Assembly: GCA_963798855.1 (NCBI GenBank)
Contig: CAWCUU010000003.1
Span: 1-64,000 of the forward strand
Length of the DNA stretch: 64,000 nucleotides
Origin: CAWCUU01 sp963798855
GTDB taxonomy: Bacteria > Gemmatimonadota > Gemmatimonadetes > Longimicrobiales > RSA9
Direction: 5' to 3'
Part shown: positions 1 through 9,676 of the stretch, one piece after another
How positions within the stretch are numbered: the first letter of the stretch is position 1
Layout: the number at the start of each line of letters is the position of its first letter
Made by a program: the position numbers and the translations under genes
The notes under the pieces: generated by a model
The model's input: the letters and a program-made list of their open reading frames with translations, nothing else
Told to the model about the DNA's origin: nothing
Database searches by the model: none

Positions 1-2578
1 GCGGCATGGCCACGGTCTACCTGGCCGAGGACCTGCGCCATCACCGCCAGGTCGCCATCAAGGTACTGAAGCCCGAGCTGGCCGCCGTGCTCGGCGCCGA
101 CCGCTTCGTCCAGGAGATCACCACCACCGCCCAGCTCCAGCACCCGCACATCCTGCCGCTCTTCGACTCGGGCACCGCCGACGGCTTCCTGTTCTACGTC
201 ATGCCGTACGTCGAGGGCGAGACGCTCCGCGACAAGCTGAACCGGGAGACGCAGCTCGGCGTCGACGAGGCGGTGCGGATCACCCGGGAGGTGGCGGACG
301 CGCTGGACTACGCGCACCGCCACGGCGTGATCCACCGCGACATCAAGCCCGAGAACATCCTGCTGCACGACGGGCGGCCGATGGTGGCGGACTTCGGCAT
401 CGCGCTGGCGGTTTCGGCCGCTGCGGGCGGCCGCATGACGGAGACCGGGCCTCAGTCTCGGCACGCCGCACTACATGAGCCCGGAGCAGGCGACGGCGGA
501 GAAGGACCTCACCGGTCGAAGCGACGTCTACTCGCTGGCGAGCGTGCTCTACGAGATGCTGACGGGCGACCCGCCGCACGTGGGCAGCTCGGCGCAGCAG
601 ATCATCATGAAGATCGTGACGGAGGAGGCGGCGCCGGTCACGAAGCTCCGGAAGTCGGTGCCGCCGAACGTCGCGGCGGCGGTCGCGAAGGCGCTGGAGA
701 AGCTGCCGGCGGACCGCTTCGAGAGCGCGAAGGCGTTCGCGGACGCGCTGGCGGATCCCGCGTTCCGGCTCCGCCGACGCCGCCACCACGGGCCCCGTGC
801 TCGCCTCCCGGAAGCCCTGGGCCGTCGCCGCGGCATCCCTGATCGTCGCGGCGCTTTCGGTGGCCGTCGCGGGCTGGGCCCTGATGTGGCGCCCGGCCGG
901 AGTCCGGGACATCGGAACGCCGCCAACGAGCGCGGTCAACGTCACCACCGAAGATCGGGCTTTCTCGGTAGCGCCGGACGGGTCGTTCGTCGTCTATACC
1001 GCGCAGAAGGGGGCTACCACCGAGCTGTGGTACCAGAGCCTGAGGACGGGAGAGGGTCACCCCATTCCGGGCACGGTAGGAACATTCACCGCGCCCTGGA
1101 TCTCGCCCGACGGCAAGCGCGTAGCGGTGGGCGTCCCCGCCGGCAGCGGTTATCAGCTGAAAGCGGTGGGGATCGACGGGGGGACCGTGTCCCCGGTCGC
1201 TTCCATCACGCTTCCATTCGGCGGGACCTGGACGGATGACGGGAGGATCTTCTTCAGCGACGACAACGGGCGGCTGCTCCGCTGGGTGGACCCGCTGGGC
1301 GGTGACGCGCGTCAGATCACGGTTGGGGGATACTGCCTGAATCCCGTTCTCCTCGGAACCGGCGACCAGGTGATCTGCGGAGGCGGCGCCGACAAGTTCG
1401 CCTCCAGCCGCAACCTGGCGGATCCGGGCCGCATTCGGTACTGGCACCACGCGGCCGAGGGGCGCGGCGGGAAGGGCGCGCTGCTGCGCGGCGCGGACTT
1501 CCGCGTGGTCGATGGCCGGTACCTGGTCTACATGGGCGTCGACGGAAGCATCATGGGCACGCGCATCCAGAGCGTCGACTCGCTCACGGTCGGCCGATCC
1601 GTCTCCCTCGTACCCGGCGTACGCAATGGAGACTACAGCGGCACCGGCCAGTTCGACCTGACCCGTGACGGCACCCTCGTCTACCTGCCGGGAACCAACG
1701 CGGCCGTGGGCCGGCTCGTGCGCGTCGGCACGGATGGGCGCATCGAGCCGCTGCCGGTCGAGCAGGCCGCCCACCTGCGCTTCCGCGAGAGCCCCGATGG
1801 CCGGCGGTTGGCAACGGTGGTGGAAGGCCTCGAACAGCAGGAGCTGCGCGTCTACGATCTGCAGGCGGGCACACATGAGACCGTGGCCGTCGGCTCGTTC
1901 ATCGACGTTCCGGTCTTCGGCCCGAATGGCGACCGCATCGCCTACTCGATCAGCGAGGAACCGGGTCGAGAATCCCTCGTCTCCCGGCTGCTCGACTCGC
2001 CGACGAAGCCTCGGGTACTCGCCACGGGCGCGCCCCCTACCACGTTTCGGCCGTCCATGTACCTGGCCGGTGATTCCCTCCTCGTTGGATTCCCGGGGGG
2101 CGAATCCGCAATGATCGTGGGTTCAGACGGTGGCGTCGACTCGCTCGGGATTGCCACGGGTCAGTTCGTGGCGATCTCCCCGGGCGGTCACTGGATCGCG
2201 TACCAGGGGAATTCGTCGGGAGATCTGCGGGTCCAGCCGTGGCCGGCGCTCGACCGGCGCTATTTCGTGGATGCTCGGGGCATCGAGCCGCAGTGGGTAT
2301 CGGCGACCGAGCTGGTCTATCTCGCGCAGACGATCGAGGGCGACTGGGAGTTCCACGAGGTGACGATCCATCCCGGCGCCGATCCACCGTTCGACGCGCC
2401 CGAGCTCCTCGCCCTGGCCCCGCAGTTCAGCCAGACGCCCGGCTGGTCGTGGGCCGTTGGCCATGACGGCGGTCTCATCTACCTGCAGTCTCCGGCTGAG
2501 CGGGCGGAGCACTATTTCCGGGTCGTCCCGCACTGGGTCAGGCACATGGAGCGCACCGTGGACCAGGCAAACCCATGA
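1..2578 (+). pseudogene. Ser/Thr kinase fused to TolB/PD40-like beta-propeller; 5' end outside window, two frameshifts
   Basis: Membrane-anchored Hanks-type protein kinase with an extracytoplasmic beta-propeller. The window opens inside the glycine-rich loop (GGMATVYLA). The catalytic loop HRDIKPEN starts near 333 and DFG is at 390-398. One membrane segment lies near 820-890, and WD40/TolB-like strands (SPDGKRVA-type) fill the rest to the TGA at 2576-2578. The reading frame breaks twice. An extra C near 449-450 disrupts what should read GLSLGTPHYMSPEQ, and an extra G near 766 disrupts the linker before the membrane segment. Removing both bases restores one frame that aligns with the next gene. 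Its stop overlaps the next start (ATGA, 2575-2578), so the two were co-translated. The breaks may be real decay or assembly errors; the family assignment is secure. Confidence 0.85.
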
Positions 2579-5234
2579 GCGGCCTGCCGGAGCGCCTCGC
2601 CGCCGCCCTCGTCCGACCGCTACCGCATCGAGCGCGAAGCTCGGCGAAGGCGGCATGGCCACGGTGTATCTCGCGCGCGATCTCAGACACGAGCGCGACG
2701 TCGCGATCAAGGTCCTCAAGCCCGAGCTGGCCGCCGTGCTCGGCGCCGAGCGCTTCGTGCAGGAGATCAAGACCACCGCCGCGCTCAGCCATCCGCACAT
2801 TCTGCCGCTCTTCGATTCCGGCGAGGCCGGCGGCTTCCTCTACTACGTCATGCCCTACGTCGAGGGCGAGACCGTTCGCGAGAAGCTGAACCGCGAGACG
2901 CAGCTAGGCATCGAGGAAGCCGTCCGCATCTCCACCGAGGTGGCCGACGCGCTCGACTACGCGCACCGCCAGGGCGTGATCCACCGCGACATCAAGCCCG
3001 AGAACGTCCTCCTGCACGATGGCCGGCCGATGGTAATGGACTTCGGCATCGCGCTCGCCCTCAGCGCGGCCGCCGGTGGGCGGATGACGGAGACCGGGCT
3101 CTCGTTGGGAACCCCGCACTACATGAGCCCGGAGCAGGCGACGGCGGACAAGGACCTTACCGGGCGCAGCGACGTCTACTCGCTGGCGAGCGTTCTGTAC
3201 GAGATGCTCACAGGGGATCCGCCGCACACGGGCTCCTCCGCGCAGCAGATCATCATGAAGATCGTGACCGAAGAGGCGGCGCCGGTCACGAGGCTGCGGA
3301 AGTCCGTGCCGCCCAATGTAGCCGCAGCGGTTGCGAAGGCGCTGGAGAAGCTGCCGGCCGATCGGTTCGAGAGCGCGAGGGCCTTTGCCGATGCGCTCGA
3401 GAACCCATCGTTCGCCGCGACCGCCGCCGGCCCATTCACGGCGACGTCGACCGCCCGGCCCGCACGGCGGTGGCAGTACGCCGCGGTGGCGGCGCTGCTC
3501 CTGGCCGCGGCCACGATGGCATACGCGATCCGTCGGCCGCAGCCGCCCGTGCGCGTCGTGCGCTTCTCGCTGCCGGGCGCATCCACGGTCGTGGGATCGA
3601 CCACTCAGCCGGCCGTGTCGCCGGACGGTCGGGCCGTAGCCTATGCCGACGTTGGTGGCGCCACCCCGGGCATCCGGGTGCGGTGGCTGGACCGCGACAC
3701 GGCGGAGGTGCTGCCCGGCACGGAAGCGGCGATCCGCGTCACGTTTTCACCCGACAGCAGGACCATCGCGTACATCACGCGATCCAAGGAGCTCCACACG
3801 ATAGGCGTGGACGGACGCGCGCCGGCGCTCCTGAGCGGAGATGCGGCCGTCGGCGCTTCCTGGGCGGCGGACGGCTACATCTATTTTGGCCACGGCGATG
3901 CCGGAACCGCGATCGCGCGCGTTCCGGCCGCGGGCGGCGCGGTCGAGGACGCCGTGACGATCCCCGACTCCAGCGTCTCGGCCACGGGTGGCGGGGGTCT
4001 GCAGTTTCCGCTCATGCTCGACGACGGCCGAACGCTGCTGGCGGGGACTCGCGGGTTCGACGCTCTCACGAACGGCTGGATCGTGGCCTTCGATCTCCGG
4101 ACCGGCACCCACACCAACCTCGTCGCCGGCCTGTCGCCGCTGGCCGTTCGTGACGGGTGGCTGCTCTACGCCACCGCCGACGGATCCATCCAGGCGCGGC
4201 GGTTCGACGGCCATCGCGTGAGTGGCACGGCCGTCCCCGTGCTGACGGGCGTGTACACGGCGGATGGTGGCATGGCCGCGGCGGTTGGCCGCGACGGTAC
4301 GCTGTTCTACCAGCCGGCGACGAGCGCCGTCTCGCTGCTCACCTGGGTGTCGCGCGCCGGGGTCGAGACGGTCGTGGACTCCGCGCTGGCCCGACCCTAC
4401 CTGGGCGTGGCCCTCTCGCCCGGCGGCGATCGGATCGCCGTTGCAGTCGGCGACGCGTCGGGCGCGGCGTCCACCATCTGGTTGTACGACCTGAACCGGC
4501 GCACGTTCGCGCGGCTCACCCCGTCGGGCGATTACTCGTTCCGGCCGGCGTGGATGCCGGACGGGCGCCGCCTGCTCTTCGCCTCTGAGCACGGAAGCAA
4601 GAGCGGCCTGCGCCGCCTCTTCTCGGTGCCCGTCGACGGCAGCGACACGCTTCGCCTGGTGCTGGCGCGTGCCAGGCATGTGCAGGAGGTCAGCTGGCCA
4701 GGCGGCGGCCACGACTTCGCGTTTCGTGAAGGGTTCGATGACGGCCTGACGCGGCGCGATATCTTCGCCGTGGTCAAGGGTGACACCATGGCTCACCCGC
4801 TGCTTGCGACACGTGCGGACGAACGCAATCCGGCCGTTTCGCGGGACGGCCGCTGGCTCGCGTACACGTCCGACGCCTCCGGCCGCGACGAAGTGTATCT
4901 CACGCCGTTTCCGGACGGGGGTGCGCGGATCCAGGTGTCGAGCGCGGGCGGGACCAGCCCCGTCTGGGCGCACGATGGACGGCAGTTGTACTATCTGAAT
5001 GGCCAGTCCGCGCTCGTGACTACCGACATGGACGAGCGCAAGGCGAATCCGGCCGGGGCGTCGCGGCGGCTGTTCGACGCCAGCCGGTATTTCCGCGACT
5101 CGCAGGCGGAGGCTTTCGACGTCTCGCCCGACGGCCAGCGCTTCCTGTTCATCAAGGCGCCCCCACGCGCGAGCGTCGACGTGGTGCTCGACTGGTGGGG
5201 CGAGACGGCGGCCAGGCTGGCAAAGTCGAAATGA
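2575..5234 (+). pseudogene. Ser/Thr kinase-beta-propeller fusion, paralogue of the preceding gene; two +1 shifts in the first 65 bases
   Basis: Receptor-like Hanks kinase. The kinase domain has VAIKVL with the catalytic Lys, HRDIKPEN from 2982 and DFG at 3039-3047. A membrane helix lies near 3465-3530 (AAVAALLLAAATMAYA), followed by a propeller of TolB/PD40 repeats to the stop. The ATG at 2575 sits in an ATGA overlap with the upstream gene and encodes MSGLPERLAAAL, the usual start of this family. An extra G near 2609 and another near 2636 then throw the expected DRYRIER and KLGEGG out of frame. From GGMATVYLA (ATG 2655) onward the frame is open to 5234. If the insertions are real, translation would have to begin at 2655 and would lose the first kinase beta-strand. 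If they are sequence errors, this is an intact kinase of about 885 residues. Confidence 0.85.
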
Positions 5235-5296
5235 GCAGGTCCGCATTGCGCGCGTGGCCTCGGCGCTCGAAACCGCCCACCAGAAGGGGAGAAGCC

Positions 5297-6274
5297 GTGA
5301 GAACGCTGGACCCCGTTCGACGCATCACACTGGACGAGATCCGTGAAGCGCGCGCGCGCATCGCGGACGTCGTCGTGCGCACGCCGCTCGTCCGGCTGGA
5401 GCTCGGACCCGACTATCCCGACATTCGACTCAAACTCGAGAACCTCCAGCCGATCAACGCCTACAAGCTGCGCGGCGCGGTCAACGCCGTCGCGCTGCTC
5501 GCGGACGCCGCACGCGCACGCGGCGTGTGGACGATCAGCGCGGGCAACGCGGGACAGGGCGTCGCGTACGCGGCGAGGGCCGCCGGGGTGCGCTGCACGG
5601 TCGTGGCGATCGAGACGGCGCCGACCTCGAAGATGGAGCGGATGCGCGCGCTCGGCGCGCGCGTCGTCCCGGTGCCGTACGACGTCGCCTGGAAGGCGCT
5701 CGAGGCGCGCGAGTACCCGGGGATCGACGGCACCTTCGTACACCCCTTCGACGACCACGACTTCATCGCGGGCCACGCGACGATGGGCCTGGAGATCCTC
5801 GAGGACGCGCCGGACACGGCCGCGGTCATCGCCGCGATCGGTGGAGGCGGGCTCGTCACGGCGCTCGGCAGCGCGCTAAAGGCGCTCCAGCCGGGCGTCG
5901 AGGTGTGGGGCGCCGAGCCGGAGACGGCCGCTCCCGCGGCACGGTCGTTCGCGATGGGATCACCCCAGGTGTTCGACGCGTGGAAGCCCTCGTTCGTGGA
6001 CGGCGCCGGCGGCCAGAGCCTCTTCCCCCGGATGTGGGAGCGGATGCGTCCGGTCGTGGATGGTTCGATCGTGGTCACGCTGGAAGAGACCCGGCGCGCC
6101 ATGCGGCTGATGGCGGAGAAGGCGCGCATCATCTCGGAGGGGGCGGGCGCGCTATCCGTCGCCGCGGCGCTGACGGGGAAGGCGGGCCCCGGACCGATCG
6201 TGGCGGTCGTCTCGGGTGGCAACATCGATCTCGAGAAGTTCTGCGAGCTCATCCGGGACGTGTCCGCTCCGTGA
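5297..6274 (+). CDS. PLP-dependent threonine/serine dehydratase-like enzyme (fold type II)
   Basis: Probable threonine/serine ammonia-lyase or serine racemase-like enzyme, 325 residues, cytoplasmic. The PLP lysine is K57 in INAYKLRGA. The substrate loop reads SAGNAGQG (residues 81-88) where biosynthetic threonine dehydratases usually have SSGNHAQG. The phosphate-binding GGGG is at about 182-185, and a C-terminal VVSGGNID motif is present. There is no ACT regulatory domain, so it resembles the short catabolic or racemase class rather than IlvA. The GTG at 5297 is preferred because AGGGGAGAAG lies just upstream; an in-frame ATG at 5231 overlapping the kinase stop is an alternative. The exact substrate cannot be settled from sequence. 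Confidence 0.85.
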   Translation: MRTLDPVRRITLDEIREARARIADVVVRTPLVRLELGPDYPDIRLKLENLQPINAYKLRGAVNAVALLADAARARGVWTISAGNAGQGVAYAARAAGVRCTVVAIETAPTSKMERMRALGARVVPVPYDVAWKALEAREYPGIDGTFVHPFDDHDFIAGHATMGLEILEDAPDTAAVIAAIGGGGLVTALGSALKALQPGVEVWGAEPETAAPAARSFAMGSPQVFDAWKPSFVDGAGGQSLFPRMWERMRPVVDGSIVVTLEETRRAMRLMAEKARIISEGAGALSVAAALTGKAGPGPIVAVVSGGNIDLEKFCELIRDVSAP

Positions 6275-6715
6275 GCGGGCCGCTCCGCGACCGACCTCGA
6301 GGAGGTCGACGCCGTCGCCGCGCACAGCGCGGAGCCGAGGTGACCCGCGATGCCGATCGCGACCGGGAGCGAGAATCGAGGGTTGGCGCAGAGTCCGTCC
6401 GGAGGACGCGCGCTCTCTTTTCGACCGACGGCCCGCCGCTCTATATTCAAGCACGTTGCCGGGGTAACGAAGGGAACGTGCGTCCCTGAATTGCAGCGCC
6501 GTCCCGAGCAGGTCCTTCCTCCGGCAGATCTTCGATCAAGTCCTCCGATCGAGTGCACGCCCGGGTCGACCGGGTCGCCATACAGGCCGAGGCACAGGCG
6601 GGAAGCCGGGCCTCGGTGATGACAGCGTCCGGCCGCGGGCGTCGTGCTCCCGCAGAGCGTTTTCGGCCAGCGCATGAATCCAGGATGGACGGTTCACCGC
6701 ACAGAGGAGGTCTCA
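6275..6715. other. Intergenic region with a hairpin and a weak promoter-like site
   Basis: I see no credible gene here. A perfect inverted repeat, CGACCTC-GAG-GAGGTCG (6292-6308), follows the dehydratase and could be a terminator hairpin, but it has no T-tract. TATATT at 6442-6447, with TTTCGA 18 bases upstream, is a possible promoter for the secreted protein at 6716. Confidence 0.4.
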
Positions 6716-7306
6716 ATGAAGGCACCAGGGGCGCTGTTCAGAACGGTGATGGCGGCAGGGGCCGTGCTGCTGCTCGTCGCCTCGAGCCGGCCCACCGCCG
6801 CGCAAGAGGCTGCCGCGCCGGCGTCGTCGGATCAGGCAAGCAAGCCCGAGGTCGCCAAGCAGCTCGCCGAGCTTCGCCAGGCAACGGAGAAATTCAAGGA
6901 CTTCAATGCCGCCAAGGCCGCAGGCTACACGGTGGAGGTCACCAAGTGCATGGACGCTCTGCCGGCGGGCACCATGGGCTTCCACTACGGCAACAACGAT
7001 TACATCAACGACCCGGTGCCGGACGTCCGCAAGCCCGAGCTGCTCATGTACGAGCCTGACGAGAACGGCCGCATGCAGCTGGTCGGCGTCGAGTACATGA
7101 TCCCCTACAAGCTCGTTCCGGCGAACACCACGCCCAAGCCGACGCTCTTCGGCCTGCCCTTCGAGAACAACGGCGTCTTCGGCATCTGGGCGCTGCACGC
7201 CTGGGTCTGGAAGGAGAACCCGAACGGGGTCTTCTTCGATTGGAATCCGAGCGTCACCTGCAAGAACGCCGGCGAGAACGTCACGCACCTCGGCGCCACG
7301 CACTGA
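6716..7306 (+). CDS. Small secreted protein of unknown function
   Basis: A 196-residue protein with an N-terminal signal peptide (hydrophobic VMAAGAVLLLVASS, cleavage probably after TAAQ or nearby). The mature part contains GFHYGNNDYIND, a central VEYMIPYKLVP and a conserved-looking C-terminal stretch, HAWVWKENPNG...DWNPSVTC. Two cysteines, in VTKCMDA and SVTCKNA, could form a disulfide outside the cytoplasm. The ATG has a good ribosome site (GAGGAGG, 6704-6710, spacing 5). I do not recognise a named family. It sits alone between the dehydratase and a kinase-TPR gene 28 bases downstream. Confidence 0.75.
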   Translation: MKAPGALFRTVMAAGAVLLLVASSRPTAAQEAAAPASSDQASKPEVAKQLAELRQATEKFKDFNAAKAAGYTVEVTKCMDALPAGTMGFHYGNNDYINDPVPDVRKPELLMYEPDENGRMQLVGVEYMIPYKLVPANTTPKPTLFGLPFENNGVFGIWALHAWVWKENPNGVFFDWNPSVTCKNAGENVTHLGATH

Positions 7307-7334
7307 CGTTGCATCGAACGAGGAGATGCTGGGC

Positions 7335-9665
7335 GTGACGTCGGCACTGCTGGACCGGCTGCAGCGCGCGCTCGGCGACGCGTATGCGATCGACCGTGAG
7401 CTTCCGCCGGGCGGCATGAGCAAGCTCTTCCTCGCCACCGAGCGCGCCCTCGATCGGCAGGTCGTGGTCAAGCTCCTGCCGCCCGAGCTCGCGGATGAGC
7501 TGAGCGCGCAGCGATTCCAGCGCGAGATGCTGGTCACGGCACGGCTGCAGCACGCCCATATCCTTCCCATCCTCACCGCCGGGCACCAGGACGGGTTGCT
7601 CTATTACGTGACGCCGTTTCTGGCGGGTGAATCGCTCCGGCACCGGCTGGACCGAGGGGATCGGCTGTCCGTCGGCGAAGCACTGCGTCTCCTTCGGGAG
7701 GTGGCCAATGCGCTCGCCTTCGCGCACGTGCAGGGGGTCGTGCATCGGGATCTCAAACCGGACAACATTCTCCTGCAGCACGGCCATGCGGTGCTGGCGG
7801 ACTTCGGCATCGCGCGGGCGCTCGAACAGGCATCAATGCTGGAACCCGCGCGTCGCCTCACGCAGACCGCGGTGGGCATCGGGACTCCCGGGTACATGGC
7901 GCCGGAGCAGCTGGGCGGGGAGGCGGTCAATGCCCGCGCGGACATCTACTCGTTCGGGGTCGTCGCTTACGAGCTGCTGACCGCCCAGCGGCCGTTCCAC
8001 GGGCTGTCCGGAGCCCGGCTCTTCGCGGCGCAGGTCACGCAGCCGCCGGAGCGCGTGTCGGTTCTTCGCCCGGACATCGAACCCGCGCTGGACGAGCTCA
8101 TCGTGGCGTGCCTGGAGCCCGATCCGGAGCTGCGCATCCAATCCGCCAACCGGCTCGTGGAGCTGCTCGACGCCGAAGCGACGGGCGAGGGGCGCCGGCT
8201 CATACCCGGCACGAGCCCACTGCCCGGCGTCACGGCGCCGAGCGACGACGGCGATCTTCGTGCCGGCCTGGTGGCGTTCGAAGCGTGCCGCTGGCGCGAG
8301 GCGTACGAAAAGCTGCACGCAGCCGACGCGAGGCACGAGCTCGCGCCCGAATGGCTGGAAAGGCTCGCCGAAGCCGCCTGGTGGATCGGGCTCGGAGAGG
8401 AATGCATTCGCGCGCGGGAACGAGCGTACGCGGGTTACGTGGCGGACGGCGATGACCGGCGCGCGGGGAGAGTCGCCATTGCGCTCGCCGAGGACTACAT
8501 GCACAAGCTCGCCCGGGCGGTCAGCCAGGGCTGGTTGCAGCGCGCCGAGCGGCATGTCGCGGGCGTCGCGGAGAGTGTCGAGCATGGCTGGCTGGCACGG
8601 ACGCGGGCAATGATCGCGTTCGAGTCGGAAGGCGACCTGGACAAGGCGCTCGCGCTCGCGCACGAGACGATGGCGATCGCGCGGCGAGTCGGCGACGCGG
8701 ACCTGCAAGCCCTCGCGCTGCAGGACCAGGGGCGCATCCTCGTGGCGCAGGGAGATTCCGGGGCTGGGCTGCCACTCATGGATGAAGCAATGGCGGCCGT
8801 GATGGGTGGCCGCGTCGGTCCGCGCACCACCGGCCGCACGTTCTGCAACATGATGAGCCTCTGCGGAAAGCTCGCCGACTATCGCCGCGCCGGCGAATGG
8901 AATGAAGCGGCACGGCTCTGGTGTGAGCCGCACTCGGAGTCGGGATACCCCGGGATCTGCCGTGTTCACCGGGCCGAGCTGCTTCGTCTCCAGGGCGACT
9001 GGCCGGAGGCAGAGGCTCAGGCGCGGCGGGCATCGGAGGAGCTGAGCGGCTTCCTCGACGACGCGGCGGCGGAAGCGTACTACGAGCTCGGCGAGGTGCG
9101 GCTGCGCATGGGTGACCTCGCGGCCGCCGAGGAGCTGTTTCGCCGGGCCCACGAGCTGGGCCGGGATCCCTTGCCGGGGCTGGCCGTGGTCCGACTCGCG
9201 GAAGGCCGCGCGGAGTCGGCGAAGGCGCTCGTAGAGCGCGCGCTGGCCGAGCCCGGACTGGGCCGGCTCGACCGCGCACGTTTGCTCCCCGCGCTCGTCA
9301 ATGCCGCGCTCGCCACCGGCGCAGTCGATCGCGCCCGCGCGGCGACGAAGGAGCTCGGCGATACGGCGCAGGCCTACGGCACGGCTAGCCTCGCCGCGCA
9401 CGCCGCCGTTGCCCAGGGCTCGTTGGCGCTCGCCGAGGATCGGGCGACAGAGGCGGCGACCGAGTTCCGCCGCGCCGCGCGGCTATGGAAAGACAGCGAC
9501 CTCCCCTACGAGATGGCGCGGACGCGCGTGCTGCTCGCAAAGGCGTATCGCGCAGCGGGCAACGCCGACGACGCCTCGCTCGAGCTGCACGCCGCCGCCT
9601 CCAGCTTCGAGCGACTCGGCGCGATCAGCGATGCACGTGAAACGGCGGTGCTGCTCGGGGGGTAA
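7335..9665 (+). CDS. Ser/Thr protein kinase with C-terminal TPR-like repeats
   Basis: Cytoplasmic signalling kinase of 776 residues with no membrane segment. Kinase domain (about 15-275): the glycine loop is the reduced LPPGGMSKLFLA; then come VVVKLLP (catalytic Lys), HRDLKPDN, ADFGIA and GYMAPEQ, so all catalytic residues are present. From about 310 to the end it is an alpha-helical array with A-L-rich helix pairs (for example GDLAAAEELFRRAHELG) typical of TPRs, probably a partner- or effector-binding scaffold. GTG 7335 is chosen over ATG 7326 because GAGGAG at 7320-7325 is properly spaced for the GTG and too close to the ATG. Unlike its neighbours it is intact. It converges on the broken kinase at 9677. 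Confidence 0.85.
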   Translation: MTSALLDRLQRALGDAYAIDRELPPGGMSKLFLATERALDRQVVVKLLPPELADELSAQRFQREMLVTARLQHAHILPILTAGHQDGLLYYVTPFLAGESLRHRLDRGDRLSVGEALRLLREVANALAFAHVQGVVHRDLKPDNILLQHGHAVLADFGIARALEQASMLEPARRLTQTAVGIGTPGYMAPEQLGGEAVNARADIYSFGVVAYELLTAQRPFHGLSGARLFAAQVTQPPERVSVLRPDIEPALDELIVACLEPDPELRIQSANRLVELLDAEATGEGRRLIPGTSPLPGVTAPSDDGDLRAGLVAFEACRWREAYEKLHAADARHELAPEWLERLAEAAWWIGLGEECIRARERAYAGYVADGDDRRAGRVAIALAEDYMHKLARAVSQGWLQRAERHVAGVAESVEHGWLARTRAMIAFESEGDLDKALALAHETMAIARRVGDADLQALALQDQGRILVAQGDSGAGLPLMDEAMAAVMGGRVGPRTTGRTFCNMMSLCGKLADYRRAGEWNEAARLWCEPHSESGYPGICRVHRAELLRLQGDWPEAEAQARRASEELSGFLDDAAAEAYYELGEVRLRMGDLAAAEELFRRAHELGRDPLPGLAVVRLAEGRAESAKALVERALAEPGLGRLDRARLLPALVNAALATGAVDRARAATKELGDTAQAYGTASLAAHAAVAQGSLALAEDRATEAATEFRRAARLWKDSDLPYEMARTRVLLAKAYRAAGNADDASLELHAAASSFERLGAISDARETAVLLGG

Positions 9666-9676
9666 GCGGCGGCCTT

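Noticed and set aside
5231..5296. Dehydratase start at ATG 5231 overlapping the kinase stop
   Set aside because: It would add an Arg/Pro-rich stretch absent from the family; GTG 5297 has a much better ribosome site. Kept as an alternative in the entry.
7833..9401. A minus-strand open frame of about 520 codons opposite the kinase-TPR gene
   Set aside because: Shadow frame with no domain signature; the plus strand has an intact kinase with all catalytic motifs.
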